The notes under the pieces were generated by a model. The model was not told where the DNA came from and did not search any database. It saw nothing but the letters and a program-made list of their open reading frames with translations. This document shows, piece after piece, positions 23,804 through 33,935 of a stretch of 64,000 nt of DNA (the stretch's first letter is position 1; the number at the start of each line of letters is the position of its first letter). Both the position numbers and the translations under genes were made by a program. The DNA is from Aaosphaeria pasadenensis (lineage: Eukaryota > Ascomycota > Dothideomycetes > Pleosporales), in contig JAKLMB010000014.1 in assembly GCA_022813625.1 (NCBI GenBank), positions 576,845 to 640,844 on the forward strand. Direction: 5' to 3'.

Positions 23804-24703
23804 GACTTTAGGAAGTGTCCTTTTGTTCAATGTTACATCGAGTGCTATGAGGACAAAGGGGAAGAATGGAGTATAAATCTCCCAATGGCGGGATGCTCGC
23901 AATGTTTTCGATAGGATTTAGCAGAAAGTTATGCTTTCTCTGCCTTATGACAATGGATTCTGCTCGCTACTTTAGTTAATATAATATTCTACAATGTCCT
24001 AAACATCATGACTATACACCTACCGCCTGCGCCGGAGAACTGCTTTTTGGGACATCCTGAAGATCCAAAATTGCGGATCCTGGGTGGAATGCAGACGCCT
24101 GGGAAGTCGATAGAACGCACTGGAACTCAAAACGAGGTGTACTTAGCTAGATGTACTTAGCTAGAGACTGTCAGATTGGTTAATGCAGCCAACATCCATG
24201 CGGAACTCACTTAGACTGTTTATTGCGGCTCGCTCGCCACCAAATTGAATCTGAAGGTAGGGGTCCTTCTTTGTTCTATTGTTTTTGCCTTCGGGTCACC
24301 TCATGTGACCGCTTGACCGTCCGTACAGGTTTGTAAGAAGGCTGCAAGACTTCGTGAAGCGTATATCATCTAGTCACAGGAGCAGAGCAGATGCCGCTGC
24401 GAATGGTTCACTGTGCACAAAGGAAGGAACCGCGTCTTCCTGTGTCTTTTATGATCCATTCACAGATGGTTTCGTATCAGAGGGCATCTGTACGGATCGC
24501 TTGGTTAGTTCTCGCGCGAAGTATAATAGGAGCAAGATCAACATCGAAAGACGTAGAAGAGCTGGTCTAGATTAACGTCAACGCTACGGTGATTCCTAGT
24601 GTAGTCCCATATGAACAGAGACACAGAGGCACAGCTATAATCTACGACTATGTTCTGGGGCATCGCGAAAAATATCTGGTATATGTAGATACACGATACC
24701 TCG
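23804..24703. other. Convergent intergenic region
   Basis: 900 bp between the 3' ends of the transcription factor (+) and the sugar porter (-). It contains a 14-bp tandem duplication at 24138-24165. A 73-codon frame near 24354 has no support. Confidence 0.45.
24138..24165. repeat. 14-bp tandem duplication
   Basis: Two perfect adjacent copies of tgtacttagctaga between convergent genes. Probably a replication-slippage or break-repair duplication; no function evident. Confidence 0.85.
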
Positions 24704-26542
24704 TTACTCTGTATGATTCGCGTCGTGGTGAGCAACACTTTTAGCTTTCTCCTGGTCGTCATCATCGATGACTCGTTGTGTACTAGCCTTGCGCGGGTTT
24801 TTGGCCTGAAAGATGACCCCAAGCTCTTCAAGCGTCTTGCCTTTCGTCTCAACAAACAAAAGGAAAATGAGAACAATCTCAATCGCAATCCAGCATATGT
24901 ATATGACATATAGTTTCCAGCCCAGTTTCTTGATACCAACACTGACACCAAAGGTATTAGTCATCGTCGCGATATTCAGGAATACAAATTTGAGTGCTGA
25001 GCCCTTCGCTCTGGTTCGATTCTCCAGGACTTCCATAGGATAAAGGGTGGCCGAAGGTGTCATGCCCATGGCGAAGGCAATGCCGAAGAGATAGATAAAC
25101 ACAATAACACCGTACGAGAGGTTTTTATCGTTCGGAGTCTGAGCTGTGCATGCTGTTAGGCCGATGTAGCATGCAAGCGCCCCTGCCAAACCACCCATCA
25201 TCATCTTGCGGCGCCCGAATTTGTCCAGAATTGAAGAACCGATCATAGCAGCAAGCCAGCAAAGGATGGGATTGATAGCATTGATTAACAGTTGGGTGTT
25301 CTTGTCCGTTATTCCGGCATTTTCGATCATGGCGGGCTAGATACACGGTAAGCGTCAGAGCCTTTCGAGTGCGTTGGGATCCACATACCATAAAGTATGA
25401 CACGACGTTATTACCACTCCACTGCCCAAAGAAAGCAGTCAGGCAGACCAACATAAGTCTGTAACGGGAAGATCTCGTGGCTACAAGATCGCGATAGTCC
25501 CACCAGCTGGAAACTTTGGGATTCTGAAGTTTCTCGTCCATGATTTCTCGATACTCCAACTGGACTATAGGTGCATTCGCATCCCCGTCACCGTGATACT
25601 TGGCTAGCACTTGAAGAGCCTCATCAGTTCTATCTTTACTGATCAGCCAGCGAGGAGACTCAGGTATAAAGAAAACCAATATCATAGAAATCGCTGGCAA
25701 ACCAGCTTGTAAGATAGTCGGTATTCTCCAGGCCCAGGAGGTAGCATAATGTCTGTTCACGTCATGTCAGTCTGGAGAATGCCTTGCGTGTGTTGCTGAA
25801 GATGATTTCCAGGGGAAAGATTGGGCCAAACGACCATCACCAGCAGAGATCTCTTGGGGCTTGTTGGAGAGAAGCAGAGCATCGAACTCACCGGTTAGTA
25901 CCGTACGTCGTCCATCCAGCAAGGATGTTCCCGACCCACCAAAAGTTATTGTATAGCCCAGCAGTGACACCCCGATATTTCGGTGGCGCCATTTCAACGA
26001 CATACGCCGGTGCCGCAGCGTGGGCGATAACGGCACCGAATCCAAGAACAAATCGTCCGCCGATGAACGCACCAAGGCTGTTCGCCGATCCTTGTACAGC
26101 TGTACCCACGAGTACGATGAAACAACCAGTAAACATACAAACTCTACGACCGTACTTGTCATTGATGCCTCCACAAAACGGAAAAGCAGCGATCTGGGCG
26201 ATATTGTAGATGATAAAGACAAGCCCGGTGGAAGTACCAGCGCCAGTGAGCCCGAAGCTTTCATGGTAAGGCTCCATTGCATTGATCGCGCCCATCAACG
26301 AGCCATCTGGTTTTGGTAACATATTAGCATTTGTAGATTATTGAGGAGACAGCGGCAGGGAGCTGAGCAGGCCTACCAAAGCCTTGAATGGTGGATATTA
26401 GGTAGCCCACCAGCATAAGGAAGTAGATGCGAAGCATATAGTGAGAGAGCATAGGTCGTTCATCATCCGCCAATATGGCTTCTGGAGAAGCCTCTGGCAC
26501 TCGCTCTACCTCATTGACTAAGGCACCTTTAACGCTCGTCAT
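24704..26542 (-). CDS. MFS sugar porter, lactose-permease (Lac12/LacP) type
   Basis: Twelve-helix sugar/H+ symporter in the plasma membrane. Four exons: 26377-26542, 25892-26306, 25389-25752 and 24704-25336, 525 aa, consistent phases. The first splice restores STIQGFDGSLMGAINAM, the family's helix-1 signature. DKYGRRVCMF, PESPRWLISKDR, GQWSGNNVVSYFM, DKFGRRKMMM, PMEVLENRTRAKG and the terminal VETKGKTLEELG are the sugar-porter signatures in order. GQWSGNNVVSYF is typical of fungal lactose/cellobiose-type permeases. Positioned between a Zn2Cys6 factor and two glycosidase genes, it most plausibly imports an oligosaccharide or disaccharide released by the secreted enzymes. Substrate is inference. 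Confidence 0.92.
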
Positions 26543-27707
26543 GCTGGTATGGTGTCCAAGTGAGTCAATTAGACGGTGGAAAAACCAAGCAAGGGGATGT
26601 GCCTTTCTGAAGATGGATGTTCAGTGTATCCAAAGAACTGAAAAAGGGTTGCATTTAGACCTGCTCTGCACTCTGTTCAAAGAATATATAGTTGTTTCAC
26701 AGATTCTCTCCCCATGGGGCAACTTAGTTCTCGAGTATGGGGTGATGCGCTATCGAGCTGGAGGCTTGGCATTTCACTCCTGACGTTTAATCTCCACGGC
26801 AGATTTTATGGAAATGTCCACGGTGACTCTACATAAATTCGGACTAGTATATTTTGCTTGAACTTTGTTTGAAGTCTGGAACAATGTCAACGCGAAGATC
26901 CACTACATTTAGAAGAGAAGCACTGCCTAGCTTAAACTAGATACTGTGCATCGGCTCACTTGCGGGGAAAAGACCGGGTGGATTACCCACATTGGAAACA
27001 TAACTCTGGCTCTCGGATAGATAATTGAGAAGGATGAAGAGTAATCCTAAGGGGATATATTCTCCATGGGCAGTTAAAGAAGGATTGTAATACATACACC
27101 GGATCCGGAGCATTGTTGTGCGGGACACACCTGCCACTCCGCGGCTACAACTTAGGGAGGATACTATTGGTTTGGTACTTGCGATGAGCCAGAAAAAGAT
27201 CTCCTTATTGGAAGAGTCTCGACGTGCCTAAAGGATAACGCGTGATTTGAGATTTAGTCATGCACGCTGGTTGTGAGGTCTTCCTACCATGTCTGGGTCT
27301 GTCGTCTAAGTACTGAGACAAGGATCAACAGAACTGATGACACAGACTACCAATCAGAGGATGTGTTTTCGGCAAGCATACTGTCGCATCGCATAGGTAG
27401 GAGAGCTTGCAGAACATTGAACAAACGATATCAAGTGCTGTTCTTGGGCTTGTTCGAATAGCGATGGTGGCGTGTAAGAAAGCTGAGGCTCTACAACTTC
27501 GACTAAGGAATATTGAGCGCAAATCAGTATAATGAGCAAGTATGTCTCAGCGTTTGCGAAGACAGTATATCAACAAACATACATGTTGGCTTGGGTGACT
27601 GGCAAGTTAGCAAAATTTGTATTGTTGAACAAGTGCAAAGCTGTACCGAGACTAATATGATCACATAACATACTACGGAAGTAATCAAACTTGTTATGGA
27701 ACGGGGA
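26543..27707. other. Upstream region of the sugar porter
   Basis: 1.17 kb between the sugar porter start and the 3' end of the secreted saponin-hydrolase-like gene, both on the minus strand. A TATATATTC string (minus strand, near 26680-26690) lies about 140 bp upstream of the porter. Only short unsupported frames. Confidence 0.45.
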
Positions 27708-29579
27708 CTAAGTCTTGTTCTGAGGCTGTTTGTAGACCTTTCCATTTAAAGTCGTGGTAAGCGTTCCATTCGCGTTGAAGATATTCTCCAGAACGTTGAT
27801 GGAAAGGTGAAAACCATCTTTGCTTGTCTCTTTGACGCCTTTGACAACTCCAGTCTGCACTATCCGGGAGTACCAATCATTAACAACATCCCATTCCGTT
27901 GGTCGAGTTATCGTGACGTTTTCATATCCGTTCAGGATATAATCACGACCATCGGAGTAGTTCTTGTACACTACTGTTACACCCTGTTCTGCACCACTTT
28001 TATCCGTTGTGATAACCACGTCAGCAGTACCAGATACGTTGCCATGGTGCTTGTAGGTGCCGCCTTTCACAGCATAACGTGATGGGGGTGGACTTCCAGC
28101 GACGTAAGGAGTTGCCCAAGGGATCCAGTCTGGGCCAGCTTCAAACTTAGGAATTCGTTGAGGCGAGCGACTAACCAGCCGGGCAAGCATGATGCGGCTC
28201 CTTCGACCACCTTGGGCGTTCGATACAGGACAAGGAAGAGGGTTTTCTCCACCACAGGCGGGAGCAGTCAGCAAATCTTGATGGTAAACAATACGTGTGC
28301 CATCCAGAGAGAAATGCGGATCAGCCTTCCCATTCCAATTCGGATCGTTGACGGCACCATTGGATCCGTCCCCAGCTGCGTTAACTCGTTGGCCAAAGTA
28401 ATTTCCACGGTCCCCGTATCTATCGAGAAGATAAGGCTGGAAGAAGCGACGCTCGCCGTTATTTCTAGTTGATGAGGCAGCAGCGCTGACAACTAAATCG
28501 ATGATAGGAGGAATCCCGCGCATGCCTGATAACCACATCTGACGGTCGGTACCCCTGGTGTCTTGGATGACGGTCCATTTATCATCTGCAGAGATGTCGA
28601 CAGGGTCTACGTATTCCGGGTGAGATGTCAGGCGCCGAATCTTGCCAGTTTGGAGGGAGACTGCGAAGACATCAAGGTTGCATGATTCCCATGGGTAACC
28701 TAAGTAAGTAATTTCGTGACCAGTTCCACTGAATCCTCGAAGCTCGCCGATTATAATTGCATTGCGGTCTATGATCAACTCATCACCCTTGACGTCGATG
28801 AATCTACCAAACTTGTCGTTGTGGAGAAGGCTCACTTTCTCTAAGTCGTAGCGCGGCGCAAGGGGGGTACCAGCAGTTGAATTTTTGGTGAATTTTAAAC
28901 GACCATAGTAGGAGAACTCGCCACCCGCAACAAACGAGCTCCAGGCCAAGTGAGTGTCGTCAGGGTGAAGACGAAGCTCACGTATAGCACCACCTGGTCC
29001 GGAACCGTCAGCAGCAACATTCCACCGAATGGGGTAGATGAAAGTTTTCTCTGGAGAGACACGATCGTCAGTAATGTCATAGCCACCAGTTTCGATGATG
29101 TTGGGGCCAGCCAGAAGTCGTTTTCCATCGTTAAAGGCCCGAGGATAGAGCATGTCATCAATGCGTCCAATGGAGTTCTCTGGCGGAACCCCACAGGTGA
29201 TGCATCTCCAGGGGTCTCCGTTTGGAAACGTAGTATTTTGTGCTTTGATGATGATGATCTGCGTGCCATCGTAGATTGTGTCGGGCGCGCCCACAAAAAG
29301 TACAGAAGCGATAATATGGTTTTGGTCTCTGGTGAACGTCCCAGCTTGCATCTTGTTCAATGTTGTAGTGATACAGCCGGTGCCTCTTGGGTTTACCTCT
29401 ACCGTACAAGCCGCTCCCTCTGGGATGGCAGGCGGCAGGGGTATCTCGGTCACCTCAATAGGTTCTGGAGCTGGGGGTGAAGGAATCTTCGATTCCTGTC
29501 TAACCAAGATGCTAGAGGCACGAGTGCCAGCAGCAAGATAGCAAGCGACCGTGATAGTGTGAAACAACATTGCGAGCAT
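27708..29579 (-). CDS. Secreted saponin-hydrolase-like beta-propeller protein
   Basis: Single exon of 623 aa with a signal peptide (MLAMLFHTITVACYLAAGTRA). The mature N-terminus is Pro-rich (SPPAPEPIEVTEIPLPP), followed by CTVEVNPRGTGC and the segment FPNGDPWRCITCGVPP. Repeated blade-like blocks such as REGYDPxD/HPDDTHLAWSS, VDISADDKWTVIQD and DPHFSLDGTRIVYHQD indicate a TolB/WD40-like propeller. From memory this overall layout matches fungal saponin hydrolases (Neocosmospora and Aspergillus enzymes that cleave the glucuronosyl bond between soyasapogenol and its sugar chain), a family without similarity to the classical glycosidases. Several N-glycosylation sequons fit secretion. TATAAATAG at 29637-29645 on the coding strand lies 58 bp upstream of the ATG. 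It diverges from the GH35-like gene. An alternative is a propeller lyase or peptidase-like protein of unknown substrate. Confidence 0.7.
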   Translation of the reverse strand: MLAMLFHTITVACYLAAGTRASSILVRQESKIPSPPAPEPIEVTEIPLPPAIPEGAACTVEVNPRGTGCITTTLNKMQAGTFTRDQNHIIASVLFVGAPDTIYDGTQIIIIKAQNTTFPNGDPWRCITCGVPPENSIGRIDDMLYPRAFNDGKRLLAGPNIIETGGYDITDDRVSPEKTFIYPIRWNVAADGSGPGGAIRELRLHPDDTHLAWSSFVAGGEFSYYGRLKFTKNSTAGTPLAPRYDLEKVSLLHNDKFGRFIDVKGDELIIDRNAIIIGELRGFSGTGHEITYLGYPWESCNLDVFAVSLQTGKIRRLTSHPEYVDPVDISADDKWTVIQDTRGTDRQMWLSGMRGIPPIIDLVVSAAASSTRNNGERRFFQPYLLDRYGDRGNYFGQRVNAAGDGSNGAVNDPNWNGKADPHFSLDGTRIVYHQDLLTAPACGGENPLPCPVSNAQGGRRSRIMLARLVSRSPQRIPKFEAGPDWIPWATPYVAGSPPPSRYAVKGGTYKHHGNVSGTADVVITTDKSGAEQGVTVVYKNYSDGRDYILNGYENVTITRPTEWDVVNDWYSRIVQTGVVKGVKETSKDGFHLSINVLENIFNANGTLTTTLNGKVYKQPQNKT

Positions 29580-30626
29580 TGGATTTGCAGTATTGACAAG
29601 CCGATTGTGATGGTGAATTACACGTTTATCACCATACTATTTATACATTCAAATTCCAGAATTGTTATGCCCCGGCTGAGTCTATTCATCAATTCATTAA
29701 CCGCGAATTTAAATCCCAAAAGTCTACTTCGAGGAAATGTTCCACGAATCCGTGAATGTTATGATTGATCTTGTATGCTGTATTGGGACACTGTGCCAGC
29801 CTCTCCTCCCAATGTTTACCTCTCCCCGCGTTCCCCACGAATTTCATCCCTGGTGCATCATGCATCTCTAGCGGCATGTCATGCACACTACACGGACGGG
29901 ATCAAGCGACGACAGATTTCGACCAGCAGGTTCGCATCATGCGCCTACTAATTGCACTAAGGGGTGGTTCGAAAACTGTTCCCACGGAGCAAAGACTATT
30001 GGCAGTATTGTACTTTGCCCGCTTATACAGAAAAGGTTCATGCATCTCGGTATTGGATCACATTTACGGTGGATTCAATAGCACTGTAAGCCCGCTCGGC
30101 GTATGCGCCAGCTTTGGTCACAGTGATGGCCATGTTCCCGAAGTTGCTTAATGTCTCCACATCTCACATGCTAGAGATCATTGATCGCACGGATTGTGGA
30201 GGATTCAGTTCAACCTCCGTGGAGCCATTGTCCCTAAATCGCCGAATATCAGGCTAATTAGATGATAGTGCACCGAGTGGTGCTTGTGTTGCTCTCTGTT
30301 CTGTTTGTATGGCATGCCCTTGTCGTAGCCTTTGCTCGGCATGGTATCAATATGCCGGATACACCAGCTGCACAATGAAGAAGTTCGACGACTTAGTGGG
30401 TCAGCTTTTTGTGGGTTATGATATAATCTGCCTACATAACGCGTACACGGCCTATAGCACGATTATTCATATCGCTGCGTGTTAAATTCCAGTGCTTCCT
30501 TTTCCAATCACTTCGATCATTCTTCAACACATTTCTTCGCAGCCGTGTCCACCAGCTTAGACGGCCCAGCCACAGAGTCATAAGCTCCACTCATTCAGAT
30601 TCCTACTTTGAACGTTTTTGATCAAA
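29580..30626. promoter_or_regulatory. Shared divergent promoter, saponin hydrolase-like / GH35-like
   Basis: 1,047 bp between divergent starts. A clear TATAAATAG on the minus strand (29637-29645) serves the secreted gene. Upstream of the GH35-like ATG I see only CT-rich sequence and no clean TATA. The head-to-head layout suggests joint regulation. No supported coding sequence inside. Confidence 0.55.
29637..29645 (-). promoter_or_regulatory. TATA box of the saponin-hydrolase-like gene
   Basis: TATAAATAG on the coding strand, 58 bp upstream of the start codon, a consensus position and sequence for a fungal core promoter. Confidence 0.6.
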
Positions 30627-32420
30627 ATGGCCGAGTCGAATGATAGCGTTGATAAACTCTTCATAAAGCATCCGCGCTTGATCAAGCATGGGAGTAGATG
30701 GGAACTACTCGTGGACGGCAAACCATACTTGATCCTAGGTGGGGAATTGCAGAATTCCTCGATGAGCTCTGCTCGTTACATGGATACAGTATGGGAGAAT
30801 ATCGCCAAGTTAGGTGTGAACACTGTGCTGGGTCCCGTCTCTTGGGAAGATGTAGAGCCTGAAGAAGGTCGATTCGATTTCACTGAGCTTGACGCCGTGC
30901 TCGCTAGCGCAAGAGCGCATGGTTTCCGCATTTTGCTCATTTGGTTCGGATCTTTCAAAAATGGTACCCATCTGCTTCTTACAAATAATGGTCTCCGAGA
31001 ATCAATACTGATCATTTTGACAGGAATGTCGAGTTATACGCCGTCGTGGGTCAAGACCAATCCTCAGCGTTTTCCTCGAATGGAGACACGCAATTCTGAA
31101 GGCGACTTGGAAATTTCCAGCGTTATCTCGATATTGCACGACGAGTGCGTACAAGCTGATGCCAAAGCTTTCGCAAGGCTGATGCAACATCTGAAGACGA
31201 CCGATAGTGAAAGGACAGTGATCATGGTCCAGGTTGAGAACGAGGTCGGCCTCCTCGGCGACTCTCGCGATCGCAGTCAGAGAGCAGAACATGTTTTTGG
31301 ATCACCAGTACCCAAGGCTCTACAGGATTTTCTCCGCAACGCTTGGCCGTCGCTCCGCCCGGAGTTGAAAAGCAAGCTTTCGAAATTTGAGCGAAGCACC
31401 GACAATGTCATAAACGATATCAGCGATACTAGAGCATGGAAAGAAATTTTTGGGGAGAGCATCTACACAGATGAGATCTTCATGGCATACCACTACGCTT
31501 TGTACGTGGAGAAGATCACTGCCGCAGGCAGACTGGCCTATGATATCCCACTATTCACCAACGTGTGGCTCCCAAAGCCGGGGAGTACGTCTGCTAACGA
31601 CGGCATTGTCAGTGGCGGTGGAAAGCCTGGGGATTATCCGTCTGGAGGTGCGGTTAGCAGAGTTTTAGACATATGGCACGCATTTGCGCCAACGTTGGAC
31701 TTTATATCGCCTGATATCTATATACCAGACTACTCCGGGATGTGTTCAGTTTACTGCCATGGTGGCCAGGCTCTCTTCATACCAGAGCAACACAGAGATG
31801 AATACGGTGCCAGGAGGATATGGGAGGCACTGGGCCGCTTCGGTGCCATTGGAGCCAGTCCGTTCGGCATCGATACACTCGATGTCGAAACAGCTGGCCT
31901 CCGTGCTCACTATGAATTACTGAATTCTGTGTCCAGTCATATTTTGAAGGCCCGACTAGAGCCCGATTCGATTACTGGTTTCTTTTTCGACGAGATCGAT
32001 GCTGGTGGGACTGATCCTACACCACCACTAATCAGGACGCTGGGCTCATACGAACTTCGTATAAGTAGGGCATCCGTGTTTGGCCAAAAGGGCCCTGGTT
32101 TCGGAATCGTTATTGCGCTGGACCAAGACCGGTTCCTCTTGATCGGGGCGGGATACAACATTGAGTTCAAGTCGCGTGTTCCCTCGTCTATTTTCACCGG
32201 AATCTTGAGGTTTGACGAAAAAAGCGTTGTCGATGAGATGGGCACTCTACGGACGGAGAGGAGATTTAATGGCGATGAGACGAGAAGCGGAAAGTGGGTT
32301 AACATGCCAAACAAGAACCCCGATCTCGGAGGATGGATCCCCATTTCGATACCTGCTAGAACCATGATTGCTGAAGTCGTAGTCTACATTCTTACAGAAG
32401 AAAATTTAGGTAGTAGGTAG
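30627..32420 (+). CDS. GH35-like beta-galactosidase (DUF5597 type), leaderless
   Basis: Clan GH-A glycosidase related to GH35 beta-galactosidases that carry a DUF5597 C-terminal module. Two exons, 30627-30963 and 31024-32420, 577 aa. The 60-nt intron (gtaccc...ttgacag, branch-like ATACTGATC) is a multiple of three and stop-free, so the frame stays open if it is ignored. Splicing gives IWFGSFKNGMSSYTPSWVK, the expected family sequence. The acid/base Glu is in MVQVENEVG (about 186) and the nucleophile candidate in ALFIPEQHRDE (about 367). No signal peptide is seen, so it should be intracellular and act on imported galactosides. The ATG at 30627 (AAAATGGCC) is the only credible start. It diverges from the secreted saponin-hydrolase-like gene. 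Confidence 0.85.
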   Translation: MAESNDSVDKLFIKHPRLIKHGSRWELLVDGKPYLILGGELQNSSMSSARYMDTVWENIAKLGVNTVLGPVSWEDVEPEEGRFDFTELDAVLASARAHGFRILLIWFGSFKNGTHLLLTNNGLRESILIILTGMSSYTPSWVKTNPQRFPRMETRNSEGDLEISSVISILHDECVQADAKAFARLMQHLKTTDSERTVIMVQVENEVGLLGDSRDRSQRAEHVFGSPVPKALQDFLRNAWPSLRPELKSKLSKFERSTDNVINDISDTRAWKEIFGESIYTDEIFMAYHYALYVEKITAAGRLAYDIPLFTNVWLPKPGSTSANDGIVSGGGKPGDYPSGGAVSRVLDIWHAFAPTLDFISPDIYIPDYSGMCSVYCHGGQALFIPEQHRDEYGARRIWEALGRFGAIGASPFGIDTLDVETAGLRAHYELLNSVSSHILKARLEPDSITGFFFDEIDAGGTDPTPPLIRTLGSYELRISRASVFGQKGPGFGIVIALDQDRFLLIGAGYNIEFKSRVPSSIFTGILRFDEKSVVDEMGTLRTERRFNGDETRSGKWVNMPNKNPDLGGWIPISIPARTMIAEVVVYILTEENLGSR

Positions 32421-32993
32421 GTGCGAGGATGGCCAGAAGAATTGGTCTTGTCAGAATTTACGATTAGATGGCCTCTCAATGGTTACATTCTGAACATCTG
32501 CAATGCACTGCCGTACCAGTCACACTCAACCTTGACCAGGCTAGTCGTGTATCGTATTCTATACGCGATACGACACAAAACACTGGTTTGCATCCGCACC
32601 GGCTAAAAGCGACCATGTGTGCCTGTTAGACAGTACAAGTACTTGTAGAGTTAGAGGTTGCGTGAGAAGGTCTGAATGGTCGAGACTACACTCACCGGCG
32701 ACCATTCGTCCACTCCTCAGAAGTGATCGCAGTGAATTCGTGTCGATAAGACGGGTATTTCTTGCAGGTACGGTTTGCTTGTGGAAATAATCACTATCTA
32801 GTAGTTCTACATGTTACATGGTTGCTAGTTCAGTTGCAATGGTATTATTGATGTTGATATTGAAAGCTCATAACGAAGTGCAAACTTGAATTCACCAGAC
32901 ACAATCACTGCTACATATGCATCATCATTAGATGTAAGCCAATCAAATATTCAAAAATTAGGAACAATAATGTCTCCACAGAATAGTCGATGG
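32421..32993. other. Convergent intergenic region
   Basis: 573 bp between the 3' ends of the GH35-like gene and the glycine-zipper gene. AT-rich in its right half (about 32780-32960). No gene seen. Confidence 0.45.
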
Positions 32994-33935
32994 CTAAGTT
33001 CGCTTCTCCAGCTTCCGCGGCGATTTCCTCGTACTCGCCGTCCCAGACGGAGCCTTTGCATTCGTAGACCGCGTCTCCAACTTGCGGGGTTTCTTTCTTT
33101 CTCCGCCATCCGACGACAAGCGCTTTGTACTCTTTTCATCTGGGTTCGTGTTTAGTTTCCGGGGTCTGCGGCGGTTCTCCTTGTCGTCCGCCGCCGTGCC
33201 AGGTCCTTGGGATTTGCTACAGCTGCTTTTCTTCCCAGCGGTCGCTGCTTTGCCTTCCATGTCTTTGGCATCCTTGGAGTCATTCTTCGACTGCATGCTA
33301 GGTAAGGCATTCGAAGCCCAAGATGACCACGAGCCGTCCTTCCCATCCTCCGACATACCCGTCAACTCCTCTTGACTAGGCATATCCTCCTCACTGATCT
33401 GCCCAATCATCTTCTCCAGCGTCTTCTTCTGCTCCTCCGTAGCCTCCCATCCGGGAAGATTGCCCGTAACCTTCTGAATTCCCTTCCCCGCCACCTCCCC
33501 CAGATTCCAAAACGGCCCATGCAGCGCCCCCGCCGCCGCTCCAATGCCCCCACCGATACCCCCCGTAATCGTCGACGTGACTCCTCCGACCAGCGTACCC
33601 GTCAGCGCGCCCAGCGACGCCCCCGGCGCAACTCCTAGCCCGGTGCCGACGGCCATGCCCTGGAAGGTGCCCGACCGCATGTACTTCGCCGTCTTGCCGA
33701 GGGACTCGGCTTCGATTTGCTGGTCGATGGCGCGCTCCATGAGTTTCTGGCGCTCATCCGCGTCGCCGGCTCCCGCGGCGGCATTTTTGAGTTCTGTGGC
33801 CTTTTTCTGCGCGGTGAGGGATTGGGAGGCAGCTTTTGAGGATTCTTGCCGGACCTGTTCGTCCGAGATGGTGTCTTCTTTGTTTGCCTTGTTGGGCGAT
33901 TTGGGGGTGTTTTGGTTGCGTTTATTGTCTGTCAT
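32994..33935 (-). CDS. Glycine-zipper protein with basic PRKL-repeat tail
   Basis: Single exon, 313 aa, not assignable to a characterised family by eye. Residues 1-85 are charged and predicted helical (QESSKAASQSLTAQKKATEL, then DERQKLMERAIDQQIEAESLGK). Residues ~90-145 form a Gly/Ala-rich stretch with many GxxxG spacings (FQGMAVGTGLGVAPGASLG, GGIGGGIGAAAGALHG), a glycine zipper that often packs in or on membranes. It continues with GKGIQKVTGNLPGW and an acidic segment. The C-terminal ~90 residues are strongly basic with three spaced PRKL motifs (RRPRKLN, KKPRKLE, KSPRKLE), which look like nuclear-localisation or nucleic-acid-contacting patches. The combination of a zipper and a basic tail is unusual; role unknown. 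Confidence 0.75.
   Translation of the reverse strand: MTDNKRNQNTPKSPNKANKEDTISDEQVRQESSKAASQSLTAQKKATELKNAAAGAGDADERQKLMERAIDQQIEAESLGKTAKYMRSGTFQGMAVGTGLGVAPGASLGALTGTLVGGVTSTITGGIGGGIGAAAGALHGPFWNLGEVAGKGIQKVTGNLPGWEATEEQKKTLEKMIGQISEEDMPSQEELTGMSEDGKDGSWSSWASNALPSMQSKNDSKDAKDMEGKAATAGKKSSCSKSQGPGTAADDKENRRRPRKLNTNPDEKSTKRLSSDGGERKKPRKLETRSTNAKAPSGTASTRKSPRKLEKRT

Noticed and set aside
30618..30626. GH35-like start three codons upstream of 30627
   Set aside because: The upstream codon is TTG, not ATG; the ATG at 30627 has a good AAAATGG context.
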